Positions 16,285-26,008 of a DNA stretch of 64,000 nucleotides are shown here, piece by piece; the first letter of the stretch is position 1; each line of letters starts with the position of its first letter. The stretch is taken from positions 116,985 to 180,984 of the forward strand of contig JBGANR010000007.1 of the NCBI GenBank assembly GCA_044222225.1, read 5' to 3'. A program made the translations under genes and the position numbers. Under the pieces are notes generated by a model, which had not been told where the DNA came from, did no database searches, and saw only the letters and a list, made by a program, of their open reading frames with translations. The stretch is from JBGANR01 sp044222225 (GTDB lineage Bacteria > Actinomycetota > Actinomycetes > Mycobacteriales > Mycobacteriaceae).

Positions 16285-17361
16285 TGTTCTTCCCACGGAC
16301 GTTGTGAGCAGCGTGGCGTGGCGGAATGAGGTGAGGACCTCCGGTATCGATGTGGGTTACCACACTCACTCGATCCACGGAGGTCCTCATGTCGTACGTT
16401 ACCCATGCTCGTGCCGCGCTCACCGTCGAAGGGCGGGTCAAGATCGCGTTGCTGGTCATCAACGACGGGTGGAAGCAGGCTCGGGTCGCTGAACGTTTCC
16501 ACCTCTCACGTGGCACGGTCTCCAAGTGGGTCGCCCGTTATCGCGCCGGTGGTCGCGCGGCGATGCAGGATCGTTCGTCCCGGCCGCTGTCGTCCCCGTC
16601 ACGGATCGACCCCCGCACCGAGAAACGCATCATCGGGTTGCGCATCAATCGTCGATGGGGCGCGCACCGGATCGCCTACCACCTGCATCTACCGCAGTCC
16701 ACCGTCTCGAAGGTCCTCACCCGGTATGGCGCCCCGCTGCTGGCGCAGGTCGATAAGGGCACCGGAATCCGGATACGCAAGCCCAAACCCGTCCGCTACG
16801 AGCGCCAGACCCCGGGCGAGCTGGTGCACGTCGACGTGAAGAAACTCGGCCGTATCCCCGACGGCGGCGGGCACCGCACTCTCGGCCGCTCGGCCGGCAA
16901 CAGGAAAAGGAAGGCAGGAGTCGGCTACTCGTTCCTGCATTCGGCGATCGATGACAACGCCCGCCTGGTGTACTCGGAGATCCTCGACGACGAACGTCAA
17001 GAGACCGCCACCGGTTTCTGGACCCGCGCGCACGCGTTCTTCGCCGAGCACGGGATCACCGTCGAGCGCGTGATGACCGACAACGGTTCCTGCTACCGGT
17101 CCAAGGCGTTCAACGACGCGCTCGGCCCACAGGTGAAGCACACGTACACGCGCCCCTACCGGCCGCAGACGAACGGGAAGATCGAACGGTTCCACCGCAC
17201 CCTCGCCGACGAATGGGCCTACGCCCGGCACTACCTCTCAGACGCAGCCCGCGCCGAGACCTACAACGCCTGGCTACACCACTACAACCACCATCGCCCC
17301 CACACCGGCATCGGAGGCCTCTCACCCATCGACCGCGTCCACAACGTCCGTGGGAAGAACA
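16285..17361 (+). mobile_element. Complete IS481-family insertion sequence (1077 bp)
   Basis: Terminal inverted repeats are 22 bp, TGTTCTTCCCACGGACGTTGTG at the left and its exact complement at the right. It is flanked by a 6-bp target duplication GCTAGC (16279-16284 and 17362-17367), matching the NCTAGN target preference known for IS481. It holds one transposase gene. A second copy, identical over the 132 visible bases, begins at 63869 in the opposite orientation. Confidence 0.95.
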
Positions 17362-17366
17362 GCTAG
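16389..17366 (+). CDS. IS481-family transposase
   Basis: A 325-residue DDE transposase. The N-terminal HTH reads VAERFHLSRGTVSKWVARYR, followed by a second HTH-like region (RWGAHRIAYHL). The rve-type catalytic core contains LVHVDVKKLGRI (first Asp), VMTDNGSCYRSKAF (second Asp) and RPQTNGKIERFHRTLADEW (Glu). The ATG at 16389 follows CGGAGG. The stop codon TAG at 17364-17366 is not inside the element but lies in the target duplication GCTAGC, so each insertion into CTAG supplies the stop. Confidence 0.95.
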   Translation: MSYVTHARAALTVEGRVKIALLVINDGWKQARVAERFHLSRGTVSKWVARYRAGGRAAMQDRSSRPLSSPSRIDPRTEKRIIGLRINRRWGAHRIAYHLHLPQSTVSKVLTRYGAPLLAQVDKGTGIRIRKPKPVRYERQTPGELVHVDVKKLGRIPDGGGHRTLGRSAGNRKRKAGVGYSFLHSAIDDNARLVYSEILDDERQETATGFWTRAHAFFAEHGITVERVMTDNGSCYRSKAFNDALGPQVKHTYTRPYRPQTNGKIERFHRTLADEWAYARHYLSDAARAETYNAWLHHYNHHRPHTGIGGLSPIDRVHNVRGKNS

Positions 17367-17427
17367 CGTCCGGGGGACTGCGGCCCGCCCGGGGTGGTCC
17401 ACCCGCCGCCCCCGACCCGCACCTCTC

Positions 17428-18921
17428 TCAACTCACCGCCGGAACCGTGATGTCGCGCTTCTGAATCTTGCCCGTCGCCCCCTTGGGCAGCTCGTCGAGA
17501 ATCCAGATGTGCCGCGGGTACTTGTACGGCGCGACCCGCGCCCGGACGAACTCGCGCACCTCGTCGACCGTCGCCACCACGCCGGCCTTGAAGGCGATGG
17601 CCGCGCCGATCTCCTCCCCCAGCGTCTCGTGCGGCACACCGATGACGGCCGCCTCGGCGACGGCCGGGTGCTCGTAGAGCACCTCCTCGATCTCACGCGG
17701 GTAGACGTTGAGGCCGCCGCGGATGACGAGTTCCTTCTTGCGGTCGACGATCGAGTAGTAGCCGTCGGCGTCGACCCGGCCGATGTCGCCCGTCGCGAAC
17801 CAGCCGTCGGCGTCGATGGCGTCGGCCGTCGCCTCGGGCATGTTCCAGTAGCCGGCCATGATGTTCTCGCCGCGGATCTGGATCTCGCCGTCCTCACCGG
17901 GGCCGAGGGCGTTGCCCGCGGCGTCGGCGATGCGCATCTGCACACCGAGCAGCGGCGTCCCGACGGTGCCGGCCTTCCGCGGCCGGTCCGGGTGGTTGAA
18001 GGAGGCGACCGGCGACGTCTCGGACAGGCCGTAGCCCTCGAGGATCGGCGCCCCGAACGTCGCCTGGAAGTCCTCGATGACCTGCAACGGCAGCGCCGAA
18101 CCTCCCGACGTGCACATCCGCAGGGTCGAGACGTCGTCGTCCTCGCTGTGCGCCGCGAGCAGTGCCGAATACATCGTCGGGACGCCGGAGAACAGCGTCA
18201 CGCCGCGGCTGCGGATGAGGTCGAGGACGAGGCGCGGCTCGAAGCGCGGGACGAGGACGATCGACGCCCCGACGGCGACCGAGGCGTTGAGCGCACAGGT
18301 CAGGCCGAAGACGTGGAACAGCGGCAGCACGCCGATGATGACGTCGTCCGACGTCGCGTGGGTGAGCGTCGTGCACAACACCTCGGTGTTGCGGCGCAGG
18401 TTGAAGTGGGTGAGCATCGCACCCTTGGGCCGGCCGGTCGTGCCGGACGTGTGCAGGATGACGGCGAGGTCGGTGCCCTCGCGGGCCACCGGGGCCGCCG
18501 GCTCGAAGTCGGCGACGAGCTCGTCGAGCGCCGCGTCGTCGACCACGACGAGCCGTGCCCCGGCCGCCGACGTCCCCGCCTCGGCCTCCGCCGCGAAACC
18601 CGGATGGCCGAACAGCACCTTCGCGCCCGTGTTGCTGAGGTAGTACTCCACCTCGCGGCCCTTGAACAGCGGATTCATCGGCACCGCGACGGCGCCCCGG
18701 CGCATGACGCCGTAGAAGATCTGGGGCCAGGCCAGGCAGTTCGGCAGCATGATCCCGACGCGGTCGCCCGGCTCGACGCCGACGCTCTCCAGGTACGACG
18801 CCACGCGGCCGGCGGCGGCGTCGAACTCACGGTAGGTCAGTTCACGGTCGCCGCTGACGAGGGCGACGGCGTCGGGCCGCGCCGCGGCGGCGTCGAGCAG
18901 GTTCTGGTCGAGATTGGTCAT
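17428..18921 (-). CDS. Long-chain acyl-CoA ligase (AMP-forming), FadD-type
   Basis: A 497-residue ANL-superfamily adenylate-forming enzyme that activates a carboxylic acid to its CoA thioester. Motifs: LHTSGTTGRPKGAMLTH near residue 165 (P-loop), GYGLSETSP near 305, TGDIGRVDADGYY near 385 (adenylate binding), and PKGATGKIQKRD near the C-terminus with the catalytic Lys. The start at 18921 has GGAGG upstream. A 9-bp inverted repeat operator lies just upstream. Chain-length preference cannot be read. Confidence 0.9.
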   Translation of the reverse strand: MTNLDQNLLDAAAARPDAVALVSGDRELTYREFDAAAGRVASYLESVGVEPGDRVGIMLPNCLAWPQIFYGVMRRGAVAVPMNPLFKGREVEYYLSNTGAKVLFGHPGFAAEAEAGTSAAGARLVVVDDAALDELVADFEPAAPVAREGTDLAVILHTSGTTGRPKGAMLTHFNLRRNTEVLCTTLTHATSDDVIIGVLPLFHVFGLTCALNASVAVGASIVLVPRFEPRLVLDLIRSRGVTLFSGVPTMYSALLAAHSEDDDVSTLRMCTSGGSALPLQVIEDFQATFGAPILEGYGLSETSPVASFNHPDRPRKAGTVGTPLLGVQMRIADAAGNALGPGEDGEIQIRGENIMAGYWNMPEATADAIDADGWFATGDIGRVDADGYYSIVDRKKELVIRGGLNVYPREIEEVLYEHPAVAEAAVIGVPHETLGEEIGAAIAFKAGVVATVDEVREFVRARVAPYKYPRHIWILDELPKGATGKIQKRDITVPAVS

Positions 18922-18944
18922 GTGGCGGCCTCCAGCCGGGACGT

Positions 18945-18973
18945 CGTGAGTCATCACACAGATGTGACTCACG
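18945..18973. promoter_or_regulatory. Candidate operator upstream of the acyl-CoA ligase
   Basis: Perfect 9-bp inverted repeat CGTGAGTCA-N11-TGACTCACG, 23 bp before the ATG on the coding strand. The spacing and length suit a TetR-type repressor site, as is common for fatty-acid ligase genes in this order. No such regulator gene is adjacent. Confidence 0.5.
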
Positions 18974-19047
18974 TTACGGCGAACCCGCGGCCCGGCAGAC
19001 CCGAAACCGCGAATTTCGACCGACGCCGGTCCCGGCCCGGGACGCGG

Positions 19048-19521
19048 TCAGCGCTTCCGCGCCCCTTCAGTGAAGACCCGCGACGGCTTGATCCGCATCG
19101 ATTCGGGCAGCCAGCGGCCGATGGCCGGGGCCAGGCCCGTCATCGCCGCCGTGAGGACCAGCACCGCGGCCGTCCAGGCGGCGCCGGACAGGAGGGCGTG
19201 ACCGCGATACAGCAGGTCGGCCGCAGCAGCGAGGGTGATGGCGAGCAGCAGCGCGAAGGAGAGGTAGCCGGTCCGCGCGGCGCGGCTGCGGTGCGTCGAC
19301 AGCAGACGCAGGGCGAGGGTCCCGCCCAGGGCGAGCAGCAGCAGACCGGCGAGGACGATCGGGCCGAGCGCCGTCGACACCGTGTCGAACCGGGCGGCGA
19401 CGCCGGCCGGATCGGCTCCCGGGACGGCCAGCGCGTCGGCGACGAGCCGGGCCTCGACGTCCGCGGCCAGCGCGCCGAGCCGGACGAGCGTCGCGCCGGC
19501 CAACAGACCGGTGACGGCCAT
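19048..19521 (-). CDS. Hypothetical membrane protein, four transmembrane segments
   Basis: A 157-residue protein I do not recognise. Hydrophobic segments are near residues 1-15, 55-75, 88-108 and 115-135, and it ends in a basic tail (SRVFTEGARKR). The only conventional start codon in the usable stretch is ATG 19521. The hydrophobic region is preceded in frame by RALRRTSLFWWAT, which would make a natural N-terminus but has no start codon, so the start is uncertain. It lies downstream of asd on the same strand, separated by palindrome P1 copy B. Confidence 0.6.
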   Translation of the reverse strand: MAVTGLLAGATLVRLGALAADVEARLVADALAVPGADPAGVAARFDTVSTALGPIVLAGLLLLALGGTLALRLLSTHRSRAARTGYLSFALLLAITLAAAADLLYRGHALLSGAAWTAAVLVLTAAMTGLAPAIGRWLPESMRIKPSRVFTEGARKR

Positions 19522-19621
19522 CGTCGCCCACCAGAAAAGGGATGTTCTACGTAAAGCGCGGCCCGGACGCTCCGGATCCGGCGGACGTGGAGCCGCCGCC
19601 TCGGCGGCGATCTCCGGATCC

Positions 19622-19698
19622 CTCCCCGGATGTCCGTCTATACGGGCCGCCGAAGCAATAATCTCCTCGGCGGCTCCCCCAGACGGACATCCGGGGAG
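19622..19698. repeat. 77-nt palindromic element, family P1 copy B
   Basis: Starts CTCCCCGGATGTCCGTCT and ends with its complement. The inner arms GCCGCCG/CGGCGGC enclose the apex AAGCAATAATCTCCT. It has the same outer arms, apex and total length (77 nt) as copy A at 2338-2414, in inverted orientation, while the middle of the arms differs. It lies 11 nt beyond the asd stop codon. Confidence 0.8.
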
Positions 19699-19709
19699 CT
19701 CGTCGGCGT

Positions 19710-20735
19710 TCAGACGAGCAGCTCCGCGATCTGGATCGTGTTGAGCGCGGCGCCCTTGCGCAGATTGTCGCCGGAGACGAACAGCGCGAGCCCGCGACCG
19801 TCCGGAACGCCCGGATCCTGACGGATACGACCGACGAGCGAGTCGTCGGCGCCGGCGGCGGCCAGCGGCGTCGGCACCTCGGTGAGGGTGACGCCCGGTG
19901 CGCCCGCGAGGAGCTCCTTGGCCCGCTCCACCGACAACGGCCGGTCGAACTCCGCATTGATCGACAGCGAGTGCCCGGTGAACACGGGCACGCGCACGCA
20001 CGTCCCCGAGACCAGCAGGTCCGGGAGGTCGAGGATCTTGCGGCTCTCGTTGCGCAGCTTCTGGTCCTCGTCCGTCTCGCCGCTGCCGTCGTCGACGAGC
20101 GCGCCGGCCAGCGGCAGCACGTTGAACGCGATCGGGGCGACGTAGATCGTCGGCTCCGGGTACTCGACGGCCCCGCCGTCGTGCACCAGCCCGCGCGCAC
20201 CGCCGATGACCGCCTCGACCTGCGTCGCCAGCTCCTCGACACCGGCCAGCCCCGAGCCGCTGACGGCCTGGTAGCTGGAGACGATGAGCCGGCGCAGCCC
20301 GGCCTCGTCGTGCAGCGGCTTGAGCACCGGCATCGCGGCCATCGTCGTGCAGTTCGGGTTGGCGATGATGCCCTTGGGCGGGTTCTTCGCCTGCTCCGGG
20401 TTCACCTCGGAGACGACGAGCGGGACGTCCGGGTCCTTGCGCCACGCCGAGCTGTTGTCGATCACGATGACGCCCGCGGCCGCGAACCGCGGCGCCTGCA
20501 CGCGCGAGGTGGCCCCGCCGGCGGAGAACAGCGCGATGTCCAGACCACTCGGATCGGCCGTCGCGACGTCCTCGACGACGATCTCGCCGTCACCCCACGG
20601 CAGCGTCGTGCCCGCCGACCGCGCCGACGCGAAGAAGCGCACCTCGTCGACCGGGAACTCCCGCTCGGCGAGCAGCGTCCGCATGACGGCGCCGACCTGA
20701 CCGGTCGCGCCGACGACTCCGACTCGTACACCCAT
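19710..20735 (-). CDS. asd: Aspartate-semialdehyde dehydrogenase
   Basis: A 341-residue NADP-dependent enzyme that reduces aspartyl phosphate to aspartate semialdehyde, feeding lysine/diaminopimelate, threonine and methionine synthesis. The N-terminal nucleotide site is VGVVGATGQVGAVM. The catalytic Cys is in IANPNCTTMAAMP near residue 130, and the catalytic His is in VFTGHSLSINAEF near 255. It starts 2 bp after the lysC stop, so the two are translationally coupled, the usual actinobacterial order. Confidence 0.97.
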   Translation of the reverse strand: MGVRVGVVGATGQVGAVMRTLLAEREFPVDEVRFFASARSAGTTLPWGDGEIVVEDVATADPSGLDIALFSAGGATSRVQAPRFAAAGVIVIDNSSAWRKDPDVPLVVSEVNPEQAKNPPKGIIANPNCTTMAAMPVLKPLHDEAGLRRLIVSSYQAVSGSGLAGVEELATQVEAVIGGARGLVHDGGAVEYPEPTIYVAPIAFNVLPLAGALVDDGSGETDEDQKLRNESRKILDLPDLLVSGTCVRVPVFTGHSLSINAEFDRPLSVERAKELLAGAPGVTLTEVPTPLAAAGADDSLVGRIRQDPGVPDGRGLALFVSGDNLRKGAALNTIQIAELLV

Positions 20736-20737
20736 GA

Positions 20738-22003
<1,266 letters not shown>

Positions 22004-22198
22004 GAGCCCTCGTACCTACCTTCCTTGCACGGCCGCCTCGGCCGCGTCCCGTCCTCGATACCGCCCCGGCCCAGCGGGCACGGCAGACCAGAGGACATCT
22101 TAGTCGCCGGACGGCCGGAGCCGGCACGCCCGGGTGACGGCGCGCGACTCGTCATCCGGTGGACGCGGACCGGCCCGCGCGGCCGATACCATGCCGCC

Positions 22199-23491
22199 GT
22201 GCCCTCACGCCCGCACGATCCGTCGACCGGCCGACGGCGGCAGCTCGTCGCCGACCGGCGGCGAGTCGTCCGGAACGTGCTCCGGCCGCAGCACCGCGTG
22301 CCCACCTGGGTGGCCGCGATCGTCGTCTTCCTGCTCATCCGCTTGTTCGGCCTCGCCACCCTCGCCGTGTACGCCGAGGAGTCCCGGGTCTCGCTCGAAT
22401 CGCTGCTCACCAAGTGGGACGGGCAGTGGATGCTCGCGATCGCGACCAACGGCTACGACCGCCTGCCGCCCTGGTTCGTCGACGGCCAGGGCGTGCATTC
22501 GGAGGCCACGACGTACGCCTTCTTCCCCGGCTACCCGGTGCTCGTCGGCGTCGTCTCCGTCGTCCTGCCGGTGACGGCGGCCGCGTTCGTCGTCAACGTC
22601 GTCGCCGGCGCAGCGGCCGCCGCCGGCATCGCCCGCCTGGGCGCCCGCTACGCCGCGCCGCGCGGAGCCGATCCGGACCTCGTCGGACTGCTCGCGGCCG
22701 CACTGTTCGCGGCGGCGCCGATGGGCGTCGTGCTGTCGATGACGTACACCGAGGCGTCGTTCTGCGCGCTCGCGGCGTGGGGTCTGGTCGCCGTGCTGGA
22801 GCGACGCTGGCTGCTCGCCGGGGCGCTCGCGCTGGTGGCGGGGCTGTTCCGGCCGACGTCGGTGGCGCTCATCGGCGTCGTCATGCTCGCCGCCCTGCTG
22901 GCCGGAAGAGATGGAGCTCGCGGAATCGACCGGAAAACGGGAGATGGAGCTCGCGGAATCGACCAGAAAAGAGGCGACGGCCCGCGCCGATTCGCGGCCG
23001 TCGTGCTGGCTCCGCTCGGCTGGCTCGGCTACATCCTCTGGGTCGGGCACCGGCTCGGCTCACCGTTCGCCTGGTTCGAGGTGCAGACCAAGGGCTGGAA
23101 CACGACCTTCGACTTCGGCGCCGCGACACTGCGCTTCCTGCGCGACACCCTCCTGCACGACCAGACGGTCGCGGCGCTCGTGGCCGTCGTCTCGATCGTT
23201 CTGGCCACGATCCTCTTCGCCGTCCTCATCGCGGACCGGCTGCCGTGGTCGAGCGGCGAGTGGCCGATCCTGCTCTACGGCGCCGTGGCCCTGGCCACCG
23301 TGCTGTTGTCCGACGGCCTGATGATCAGCAGGCCCCGGCTGCTGTTGCCGGCCTTCGTCCTGCTCCTGCCCGTCGCCGTCGGCCTGTCGCGGCTACGGCC
23401 GGGCACACAGGTGGCGGTGGTCACGGGTACGACGGCCGTCAGCTGCTACATCGGCGCCCACATGCTGGCGGTTTTCCCGTACGCGATGTGA
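22199..23491 (+). CDS. PIG-V-like polyprenyl-linked mannosyltransferase, membrane protein
   Basis: A 430-residue multi-pass protein with about ten hydrophobic segments. The segment LTKWDGQWMLAIATNGYD near residue 75 carries the W-D-x-x-W-Y-like motif of the PIG-V/GT-C glycosyltransferase fold. A lumenal loop reads EATTYAFFPGYPVLVG. Start is GTG 22199; the nearby ATG at 22191 is out of frame. A cytoplasmic-type loop at about residues 236-262 carries two copies of an inserted peptide (RDGARGIDRK-like). The acceptor (lipoglycan or protein) cannot be read. Confidence 0.75.
   Translation: MPSRPHDPSTGRRRQLVADRRRVVRNVLRPQHRVPTWVAAIVVFLLIRLFGLATLAVYAEESRVSLESLLTKWDGQWMLAIATNGYDRLPPWFVDGQGVHSEATTYAFFPGYPVLVGVVSVVLPVTAAAFVVNVVAGAAAAAGIARLGARYAAPRGADPDLVGLLAAALFAAAPMGVVLSMTYTEASFCALAAWGLVAVLERRWLLAGALALVAGLFRPTSVALIGVVMLAALLAGRDGARGIDRKTGDGARGIDQKRGDGPRRFAAVVLAPLGWLGYILWVGHRLGSPFAWFEVQTKGWNTTFDFGAATLRFLRDTLLHDQTVAALVAVVSIVLATILFAVLIADRLPWSSGEWPILLYGAVALATVLLSDGLMISRPRLLLPAFVLLLPVAVGLSRLRPGTQVAVVTGTTAVSCYIGAHMLAVFPYAM
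22910..22961 (+). repeat. Two copies of the 19-mer repeat inside the PIG-V-like gene
   Basis: GATGGAGCTCGCGGAATCG occurs at 22910-22928 and 22943-22961, spaced 33 bp, so the frame is kept. It encodes DGARGID twice. The same 19-mer occurs at 13151 and 13211 in nhaA, an unrelated gene. Confidence 0.9.
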
Positions 23492-23504
23492 CGCCTGACG
23501 AAAT

Positions 23505-23571
23505 CTGTCGCTGAGCGGGCCACCGCGTCAATAGTCGCCGCGTCGACCCGCTCAGCGACAGGTACTGGTCA
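23505..23571. repeat. Palindromic element, family P2 copy 1
   Basis: Perfect 15-bp arms CTGTCGCTGAGCGGG and complement (23505-23519, 23547-23561) around a 27-nt loop, between two genes on the plus strand. On the minus strand, 24 bases from 23570 downward are identical to 40245-40268 (copy 2), and further matches continue through the loop. Confidence 0.85.
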
Positions 23572-23665
23572 GTACGTTCGGGAACGGCCGATGACGCGAG
23601 GGCCACACGCCGGATACGCTGTCGAAGTCGAAGTCAGATCCCGTGCCACCGCAGGGAGGCCCGGC

Positions 23666-25144
23666 ATGAAATCTCAGCCGATCCCCACCGACCACTACGA
23701 TTTGTGCGTCGTCGGCGCCGGCATCGCCGGGCTCAACGCGTTGTTCTCCGCCACGCAGTACCTCGAGTCCTCGTCGAAGGTGCTGCTCCTCGACCGGAAC
23801 GACCGACCCGGCGGAATGTGGTGCCACGTCTACGACTACGTCCGCCTGCACCAGCCGCATCAATTCTTCACGGCCGGCGACATCTCCTGGGAGACGGATA
23901 AGCCGCCCGAATATCTCGCCACCAAGCACGAGGTCTTGGATCATCTCGCCCACTGCCTGGACGTCGTGAGCCGGCGAGTACGACTCGATATCCGGTTCGG
24001 CACGTCATTCGAATCCGCTGTCGAGGCCGACGGCATCGTGGGCGTCCGTCATCGCGATGCCGCCGGGACGGCCGTGACGGTTCGCGTCGACAGACTGATC
24101 AAGGCGATCGGTACCGACGTCCAGGCGCTCGACCCGCTCCCGCTCAGCAGCCCGGCCGTGCGATCGGTGACGCCGAACATGTGCGACGTGCGCGAACTGC
24201 CCGACGACGGTGCGCCGGTGTGGATCATCGGCAGCGGCAAGACCGCGATGGACACCGCGGTCGCACTGCTGCGTACGGACCGATCCCGGTCGGTGAACAT
24301 GATCGCGGGTTCCGGCACCTGGTTCGGCGATCGCGACCTGCTCTATCCCACCGGTCGCCGGCGCTGGTCCTGCCCCCGCTCGAATCAGATCTTCGTCGAG
24401 ATCGCACGCCGTTTCGACGGAACGAACGAAGACATCGCAAAAGACTACGGGCTCCGAACCTTCGGAATCCAGGTCACCGAAGGCACCGGCAATTACCTCG
24501 CCGGATTGTTGTCGCACGCCGAACGAGATCTGGTGGTGGACGGCCTCACCGCCGTGATACCCGGCCACCTCGAAGACGTGGTCGACCGAGACGGCGTTCC
24601 GACCGCGATCATCGACGGCGACGACTCCGTGGCGCTCTCCGCCGGCAGTTGGATCATCAACTGCACCGGCCACTTCCGAAACCACGACGAGAAAGAAGAC
24701 GAACCCTACACGTCTCCATCCGGAGCCGTCGTGTCGATGAACGTCCGCTCGTGGACGACTCATTTCGCCTCGTTCGCGGGCTATTATCTTCCACATCTCG
24801 CCTACCGCGGAAAGCTCACCGAGGTGCCGTTATACGCCCTCGACCTGCTCGACCTCTATCGCAAAGAGCCGCACGTCGTGCTCTACGCGATGTCGACGCT
24901 CGCCATCCACAATCTGGGATTGCTGTCCGACGCCCTGCCGCCCAAGGTCTTCTCCGAATGCGGCCTGGATTTCGACCGCTGGGTACCGCTGCCGAGGCGG
25001 ATGATCGGCATGGCCGCGTTCCTCGCCGCCAAGCGCCGCGACCGAGCACACCACCGCAAGACACTGGACACCATCGCGCAACGCTTCGACGTTCGGTGCG
25101 CACCACTGCCTTACATCGACGCCACGCACAGAGTCCTGTCATGA
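23666..25144 (+). CDS. FAD-dependent monooxygenase-like flavoprotein
   Basis: A 492-residue flavoprotein. The N-terminal FAD site is CVVGAGIAGLNALFSA near residue 14, followed by DRNDRPGGMWCHVYDYVRLHQ, typical of class B flavin monooxygenases. A second Rossmann motif, VWIIGSGKTAMDTAVALL near 188, would bind NAD(P)H. The start has GGGAGG upstream. It overlaps the next hydrolase gene by 4 nt (ATGA). The third codon positions are visibly less G/C-biased than neighbours, which suggests acquisition. The substrate is unknown. Confidence 0.85.
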   Translation: MKSQPIPTDHYDLCVVGAGIAGLNALFSATQYLESSSKVLLLDRNDRPGGMWCHVYDYVRLHQPHQFFTAGDISWETDKPPEYLATKHEVLDHLAHCLDVVSRRVRLDIRFGTSFESAVEADGIVGVRHRDAAGTAVTVRVDRLIKAIGTDVQALDPLPLSSPAVRSVTPNMCDVRELPDDGAPVWIIGSGKTAMDTAVALLRTDRSRSVNMIAGSGTWFGDRDLLYPTGRRRWSCPRSNQIFVEIARRFDGTNEDIAKDYGLRTFGIQVTEGTGNYLAGLLSHAERDLVVDGLTAVIPGHLEDVVDRDGVPTAIIDGDDSVALSAGSWIINCTGHFRNHDEKEDEPYTSPSGAVVSMNVRSWTTHFASFAGYYLPHLAYRGKLTEVPLYALDLLDLYRKEPHVVLYAMSTLAIHNLGLLSDALPPKVFSECGLDFDRWVPLPRRMIGMAAFLAAKRRDRAHHRKTLDTIAQRFDVRCAPLPYIDATHRVLS

Positions 25145-26007
25145 CGGGCCGGATCACCACCTACCGGCGCGACCGGCTGGTATTCCGAGTGGTCGACACC
25201 GGACCACTCGACGGCGAACCGGTGGTGTTGCTCCACGGCTTTCCGCAGACCGCCGACTCGTGGCGAAAGGTGACCCCGATCCTCAACGACGCCGGTCTGC
25301 GCACGATCGCGCCGGACCAGCGCGGATATTCGCCCGGGGCCAGCCCGCGCGGACGATCCGCATATCGCATGGCGGAGATCGTCGCGGACGCCGTCACCCT
25401 CATCGAGGCCGTCCAGCACCCGGTTCACCTCGTCGGACACGATTGGGGCGCAACCGTCGCGTGGGCTACGGCCGCGTCACATCCCGAACTGGTGCACACC
25501 CTGACCAGCGTGTCGGTCCCGCACCCGAGAGCCTTCCTGATGTCGATGCCGACCAGCAGCCAAGCGCTGCGTTCGTGGTACATGGCGGCTTATCAGATCC
25601 CGTTACTTCCGGAAAAGGCGATGCGCAGCCGCCGAATGGTCCGCCTCGGCCTCATCCGCACCGGCCTCGCTCCGGCTGACGCCGAGCGGATCGTCCGCGA
25701 CGTCGTGGACACCGGCGCGATCGACTTCGGGCTGAATTGGTATCGCGGCATGGTCTTTCCTCCACCGCCGGAGATGCTGCGCACAGTCACGGTGCCGACG
25801 ACGCATATCTGGGGTGAGTACGACTCCTTCTTGACTCGACGCGGCGCGGAGATCACCGAGCGGTACGTTCGGGCCCCGTTCCGATTGGTGATCAGCGACG
25901 GCGACCATTGGCTTCCCGAATATCGGCCCGAAACGGTGGCAGACGCGATCCTCGACCGGGTCCGCGGGCACCACTGCACAGGCCCCACCAACGGACCCGG
26001 CCGATGA
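25141..26007 (+). CDS. Alpha/beta hydrolase, epoxide-hydrolase-like
   Basis: A 288-residue protein. LLHGFPQTADSW near residue 30 forms the oxyanion site, and VGHDWGATVAW near 100 has Asp as nucleophile, as in epoxide hydrolases and dehalogenases. WGEYDSFL near 223 holds the acid residue, and SDGDHWLPEYRP near 258 holds the catalytic His. It is coupled to the monooxygenase by the ATGA overlap, so the two may form a monooxygenase and epoxide-opening pathway. It ends one base before the convergent SRPBCC gene. Confidence 0.87.
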   Translation: MTGRITTYRRDRLVFRVVDTGPLDGEPVVLLHGFPQTADSWRKVTPILNDAGLRTIAPDQRGYSPGASPRGRSAYRMAEIVADAVTLIEAVQHPVHLVGHDWGATVAWATAASHPELVHTLTSVSVPHPRAFLMSMPTSSQALRSWYMAAYQIPLLPEKAMRSRRMVRLGLIRTGLAPADAERIVRDVVDTGAIDFGLNWYRGMVFPPPPEMLRTVTVPTTHIWGEYDSFLTRRGAEITERYVRAPFRLVISDGDHWLPEYRPETVADAILDRVRGHHCTGPTNGPGR

Positions 26008-26008
26008 G

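Larger units (their letters stand above)
16222..17410. repeat. Long REP-like palindrome of family R, split by an IS481 insertion
   Basis: Left arm 16222-16252 and right arm 17380-17410 are perfect 31-nt reverse complements (they start GGCGGCGGGTGGACCACCCC and end GGTGGTCCACCCGCCGCC). With the IS and one target copy removed, the apex contains GGACGC-GCTA-GCGTCC, a small perfect hairpin whose loop is the CTAG target. The insertion thus sits at the tip of the hairpin. Related halves lie at 5411, 16169, 38845 and 63811. Confidence 0.85.

Noticed and set aside
16389..17366. Prophage or integrative element around the IS481
   Set aside because: No integrase, phage genes or attachment sites are visible; only the single IS and repeats.
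22004..22198. Lysine riboswitch before lysC
   Set aside because: The region is short, with no recognisable aptamer; control by the protein-level feedback sites is enough.
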